A stretch of DNA of 64,000 nt from positions 4,435,612 to 4,499,611 of the forward strand of contig NZ_KK073768.1 of assembly GCF_000582685.1 (NCBI RefSeq), given 5' to 3'. The DNA comes from [Scytonema hofmanni] UTEX 2349. GTDB taxonomy: Bacteria; Cyanobacteriota; Cyanobacteriia; Cyanobacteriales; Nostocaceae. Of the stretch, positions 60,923-64,000 are shown piece by piece. How positions within the stretch are numbered: the first letter of the stretch is position 1; the number at the start of each line of letters is the position of its first letter. A model generated the notes under the pieces. The model was not told where the DNA came from and did not search any database. It was given only the letters and a program-made list of their open reading frames with translations. The position numbers and the translations under genes were made by a program.

Positions 60923-61735
60923 TTATATATCTAAAGCCAGGTCAAGACAAGAGTGAATGTTGATTAATCCAAAATTCACGCATTGTATGACTACTACAAT
61001 CAGACAAGTGACACACTCCGCACACTGAAATTGGTACTCCAATTTCAGTGTGGGCGTATCTCTTCCAATCCGGCTATTGCTTAGGAGGCGTTGAGCTTTA
61101 AGAACCGCGTGACCGTCGGCTCTATTCTTTATATTCACGGCTGCATTATGATCGCGGTCAAGACTGCAACCACACAGGCAAGAATGCCATCTTTCATGCA
61201 GTTTTTTAGGAACTTTACCCCCACAACTAGAACAATCTTGTGATGTACCTGATGGATTCACTGCAATTACCAATAACCCAGCGTTTTCGGCTTTGGTTGT
61301 TAGAATTGACAAGAAGTTTGACCATCCAGCGTCATGCACAGACTTGGCTAGCATCGACCGAGAAAGACCTTTGACGTTTAAATCTTCGTGAACTACAACA
61401 TCATATTTTTTTAGTAGATTATTGGCAGTTTGAAAGTGAAAGTCTTTACGCTTATCAGCTACTTTTTTATGTTGTTTAGCAACTTGTTTAATAGCTTTTT
61501 TGCGGCGACTACTTCCCGAATTGCGTCGTGAGATACGTTTTTGAATGACCCGCAATCGCTTCTGAGATTTACGGTAATGCTGAGGGATTGAGACAGTATC
61601 ACCCTCGGAAGTTGTCAAAAAGTCTTTTAAACCGAGGTCGATGCCCGTGATTGAATCTGGATTAAAATCGGGTTTAATCGTTGGGACTGTCGTATCTTCA
61701 AGGCTTAAACTTAAATAATATCCATGGAAAGAAGG
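60923..61735 (-). pseudogene. tnpB: 5'-truncated TnpB (IS200/IS605 OrfB) relic
   Basis: The readable frame has SLSLEDTTV, then GIDLGLKDF (RuvC Asp), VHEDLNVKGLS (Glu), a CSSCGGK and CLCGC zinc ribbon, and LDRDHNAAVNIKNR (Asp). The N-terminal about 150 residues of a normal TnpB are missing: the similarity ends near 61735 where a plus-strand frame begins. The open stretch from TTG 61618 encodes 231 residues. The C-terminal tail runs into a perfect 14-bp inverted repeat (61021-61052) that may be the element's right-end hairpin. It is unlikely to be an active nuclease. Confidence 0.8.
61021..61052. repeat. Perfect inverted repeat in the 3' part of the TnpB relic
   Basis: CACACTGAAATTGG and CCAATTTCAGTGTG form a perfect 14-bp stem with a 4-nt loop TACT. 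It is consistent with a right-end hairpin of an IS605-type element. Confidence 0.75.
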
Positions 61736-61784
61736 AATTAATAGAATATGTATCGGTGAAGCAAATTCATCTCTTATTACAGAT

Positions 61785-62018
61785 ATGTATAACCCAAACT
61801 CATCTAATATTGTCCAATGGTGGGTTTTGCGCTGTGATAAAGGTATAGTCCATGTCCGTAATCAACTCCTATTTTTAGCAGATTTAAAGCAGCCATTTAT
61901 CGAAGAAGATATTTACAAGTATATTGAAGAGCGACCATCTGTAAATAAGAAGAGTCAAAAAATATCAGAATGGGAAGTAAATATATCTGATTTACATGAT
62001 TTTTATTTAGAAATTTAA
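61785..62018 (+). CDS. 3' fragment of an unidentified plus-strand gene
   Basis: ATG 61785 opens a 77-residue frame of natural composition (NPNSSNIVQWWVLRCDKG; FIEEDIYKYIEERP; SEWEVNISDLHDFYLEI). The frame is open upstream to about 61730 (WKEGINRICIGEANSSLI), where it meets the truncated end of the TnpB relic on the opposite strand. It is best read as the surviving 3' end of a gene cut by that insertion or by a later deletion. No family is recognised, and the ATG may be internal. Confidence 0.4.
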   Translation: MYNPNSSNIVQWWVLRCDKGIVHVRNQLLFLADLKQPFIEEDIYKYIEERPSVNKKSQKISEWEVNISDLHDFYLEI

Positions 62019-62073
62019 ACTACTTATATCAAAGCATCTATTAAGCGATCGCTTATTAGCACATTATCTCTTA

Positions 62074-62212
62074 ATACCAATTCTATGTGAGGCTGCACAT
62101 TAACGCCCTGCGCCGAGCGCACGCTGCGCGAACAGGCGCTTTAGCCTGGGGCTATACATACAAAGCAGGCACACGCAGGCTAATTATATGCATCTTCATA
62201 TCGAATTGGTAT
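62074..62212. mobile_element. ATACCAATTC-ended MITE-like element (complete copy)
   Basis: Left end ATACCAATTCTATGTGAGG and right end complementary to ATACCAATTCGATATGAAG bound 139 bp; the outer ten bases are perfect inverted repeats. The GC-rich core (CGCCGAGCGCACGCTGCGCG, then GGCGCTTTAGCCTGGG) is shared with 31365-31480. Non-coding. Confidence 0.8.
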
Positions 62213-62240
62213 AAGTAATCAATAAATAAACCATAAAGCC

Positions 62241-63749
62241 TTAAAAATTACACAGCAACGCCATTCCCTTATCGTTAGCTGTATGCAAATGAGAACTGCT
62301 GTAATTTTTCAGCAATTTACCTAAAATCGATATACCTAAATCAATTTCTGATTCTGATGGGTTAGAGAAGCTCAACCGCATAGCTGGATAACCCTGCTTA
62401 TTAGGGAAAAACGCTGAACCAGATGCAAACAAAACATTCTCTGCCATAGCTTGATAGCGAATTGCTTCAATAGGAACATTGTCTGGCAACTGCACCCAAA
62501 GAAACAATCCGCCTTGAGGAACTGTCCACGTTGCTGATTCGGGAAAGTAACGCTCCATTGCTTGCAGCATCACATTGCGACTGATGAGATTTTCTGTTTG
62601 CAGTCTTTTGCGGTGACGGCGATAATGTCCGGAAGCAAGATACTCGCTTACTATTGCTTGGGAAACACTGGATGTTTGAATATCCTGAAGTAACTTTCGC
62701 TCTATAAGCCCTCTTATATGCTTGCCTGTAACCACCATATACCCTACCCGTAACCCAGGTATCAAAGTTTTAGAAAAAGTCCCGACATAAGTCACTAAAT
62801 CTTCTCGATCTAAAGCTTTGATTGGTGCTGGTACAGGTTCAAAATTCAATCCTTCGTAGGCATTATCTTCTAATATATGACATTTATATTTTGCCGCTAA
62901 TGTCAATAATTCTTGCCGATGAGATTGGGTTGTGGTTATGCCTGTAGGATTGTGTAAAGTGCTGATAGTGTAAATTAATTTTGGGCGATGGCTATGAAGG
63001 TATTGCTGCAATAATTCTAAATTTATGCCCTCAGCATTCATGGGAATACCAATAATTCTGGCTCCTAAGTTTTCTAAGATAGCGATCGCACCATGATAAG
63101 TTGGAGCTTCGACAATTACCCAATCACCTGGTTTTACATAATAATGCATTGCCAATGATAAGGCTTGCTCGGAACCATTGGTAACAATTAAATCTTCACT
63201 TGTTACCTCTAGTCCTTGTTGTACCAACATCTGAGCGATTTGTTTGCGTAGAGTTAATACTCCTTGCGGCACTTCGTATGCAAACAAAGTATCAACATTC
63301 GTCAGCGCTCGTCTACCAATCAGCGCCATATCTTTTGGCGGACGTGGCAAACCCCCGCTAAAATTAATCATTCCTTTCTGGGTTTGTGCTTGCACCGCAC
63401 TCATATGCACTTCAAAAAAAGAAGTTCCTGATTGTTCTGGAATAATCACATTTTGTGCTGGTGCAAAAGTTGATTTCATATTCGTAGACGAAGTATTTAG
63501 GCTATTGACAAAATAGCCTGCTCCTTGACGAGCGCAAACAACCCCATCCCCTTCTAAAACGCTATAAGCCTCAATAATCGTTAATTTATTGACTCGCAAA
63601 TTCTCCGCTAAAGAGCGAATCGAAGGTAAGCGATCGCCACTTTGCAATGCTCCAGATTTAATCAGACGACTGATGCGATCTCTGATTTGTAAATAAATAG
63701 GTTTAGGTGACTGCCGATCTAAAAAAATCTTCACTTTTTCAGCGCTCAT
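62241..63749 (-). CDS. MocR-type GntR/aminotransferase regulator
   Basis: The product has 502 residues. A GntR winged helix-turn-helix occupies about 14-80 (PIYLQIRDRISRLIKSGALQ, then GDRLPSIRSLAENLRVNKLT). A linker and a fold-type I PLP aminotransferase domain follow (about 125-485). The PLP-binding Lys is in GTFSKTLIPGLRVG, near 327; NGSEQALSLAM and LEDNAYEGLNFE are further family segments. MocR regulators use PLP to sense amino acids or vitamin B6; several members are true aminotransferases. Divergent genes are usual targets, and a short divergent frame begins at 63927. The target here is not known. Confidence 0.93.
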   Translation of the reverse strand: MSAEKVKIFLDRQSPKPIYLQIRDRISRLIKSGALQSGDRLPSIRSLAENLRVNKLTIIEAYSVLEGDGVVCARQGAGYFVNSLNTSSTNMKSTFAPAQNVIIPEQSGTSFFEVHMSAVQAQTQKGMINFSGGLPRPPKDMALIGRRALTNVDTLFAYEVPQGVLTLRKQIAQMLVQQGLEVTSEDLIVTNGSEQALSLAMHYYVKPGDWVIVEAPTYHGAIAILENLGARIIGIPMNAEGINLELLQQYLHSHRPKLIYTISTLHNPTGITTTQSHRQELLTLAAKYKCHILEDNAYEGLNFEPVPAPIKALDREDLVTYVGTFSKTLIPGLRVGYMVVTGKHIRGLIERKLLQDIQTSSVSQAIVSEYLASGHYRRHRKRLQTENLISRNVMLQAMERYFPESATWTVPQGGLFLWVQLPDNVPIEAIRYQAMAENVLFASGSAFFPNKQGYPAMRLSFSNPSESEIDLGISILGKLLKNYSSSHLHTANDKGMALLCNF

Positions 63750-63926
63750 CTATCACTACAAGGTAATATAAGCGATTTTTTCTATATACGCCCGGTACAG
63801 TTCACTATTTTTTAACTATAACAGTTGTCATCACCATAACTGTACTAGTCAAGTTTGCCAAATTTGTATCTTTTCAAGTTGTAAATTCTAAGTGAATCTA
63901 AAAGTAAGAGTTAACTAATCACCAAC

Positions 63927-64000
63927 ATGAAAACATTTAATGTTCCCTTACTCAAAAAACTTTGGCAAGATTTTTGCAGATTTCTAGTAACTAGTTCTGA
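63927..64000 (+). CDS. 5' end of a further gene (cut by the window edge)
   Basis: ATG 63927 opens 24 codons to the window end (MKTFNVPLLKKLWQDFCRF). It is divergent from the MocR gene with a 177-bp spacer, a usual target arrangement for MocR regulators. The basic, aromatic beginning is similar to inner-membrane ABC transporter proteins, but this cannot be judged from so little sequence. Confidence 0.35.
   Translation, partial: MKTFNVPLLKKLWQDFCRFLVTSS

Overview
The window is a stretch of cyanobacterial chromosome, most likely from a filamentous member of the Nostocales. Three things point there. The octamer GCGATCGC (HIP1) is scattered through genes and spacers. Heptamer and G-rich short tandem repeats follow several stop codons. 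The genes include a canonical PII protein with the Ser49 T-loop, KirBac-type channels, DUF4336/DUF1802 proteins and a Wzx/Wzy-type exopolysaccharide cluster with a BY-kinase. Genus and species cannot be fixed from the sequence alone.

Layout. 0-7 kb: secreted alpha/beta hydrolase, KirBac K+ channel, and three paralogous PRC-barrel/DUF2382 stress-type proteins, all on the minus strand. 7.4-8.1 kb: KDPG aldolase (eda). 8.5-23.7 kb: a twelve-gene minus-strand exopolysaccharide cluster, read from wzc-like co-polymerase/tyrosine kinase through glycosyltransferases, flippase and polymerase to a WecB/TagA transferase and the initiating phosphoglycosyltransferase. 25-36.6 kb: a GTPase, a large secreted di-haem protein, a Uma2 protein, an RluA-type pseudouridine synthase, a GFA-fold protein, an AAC(6')-like acetyltransferase, DUF4336, and an Rpn-type nuclease gene broken by a small inverted-repeat element. 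36.7-44.2 kb: kinase-like protein, small conserved proteins, aldo/keto reductase, an SLH-fasciclin outer-membrane-type protein, pyrE. 44.2-45.5 kb: a TnpB-only IS200/IS605 element. 45.7-57.8 kb: tRNA-Met, CNNM/CBS protein, queC, Gfo/Idh/MocA oxidoreductase, DedA, a ParM-like actin with a ParR-like partner, phosphoglucomutase, rdgB, glnB. 58-64 kb: a TPR relic, a CPA2 antiporter, a TnpB relic and a MocR-type regulator.

The most distinctive property is the density of small non-coding repeats. There are at least five families of short inverted-repeat elements (terminal motifs ATATCATGTCC, ATACCAATT, AGGGCTTGCTGAAT, GTGGTCTGTC and TAGGACTTACGCAC). There is also a palindromic module with constant arms (GTAGAGACG...CGTCTCTAC) and interchangeable cores, and several low-complexity tracts. 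They nest in each other, interrupt genes, supply a stop codon, sit against a start codon, and in several places are translated in frame inside otherwise normal enzymes. One gene can be restored exactly by deleting the element plus one target duplication.

Functionally, the exopolysaccharide cluster is the main coherent pathway. It has initiation, chain extension, flipping, polymerisation and length control, but no outer-membrane export protein in the window. The ParM/ParR-like pair is the best candidate for an incompletely described system. All functional statements are from reading translated sequence and family knowledge; no database search was possible.
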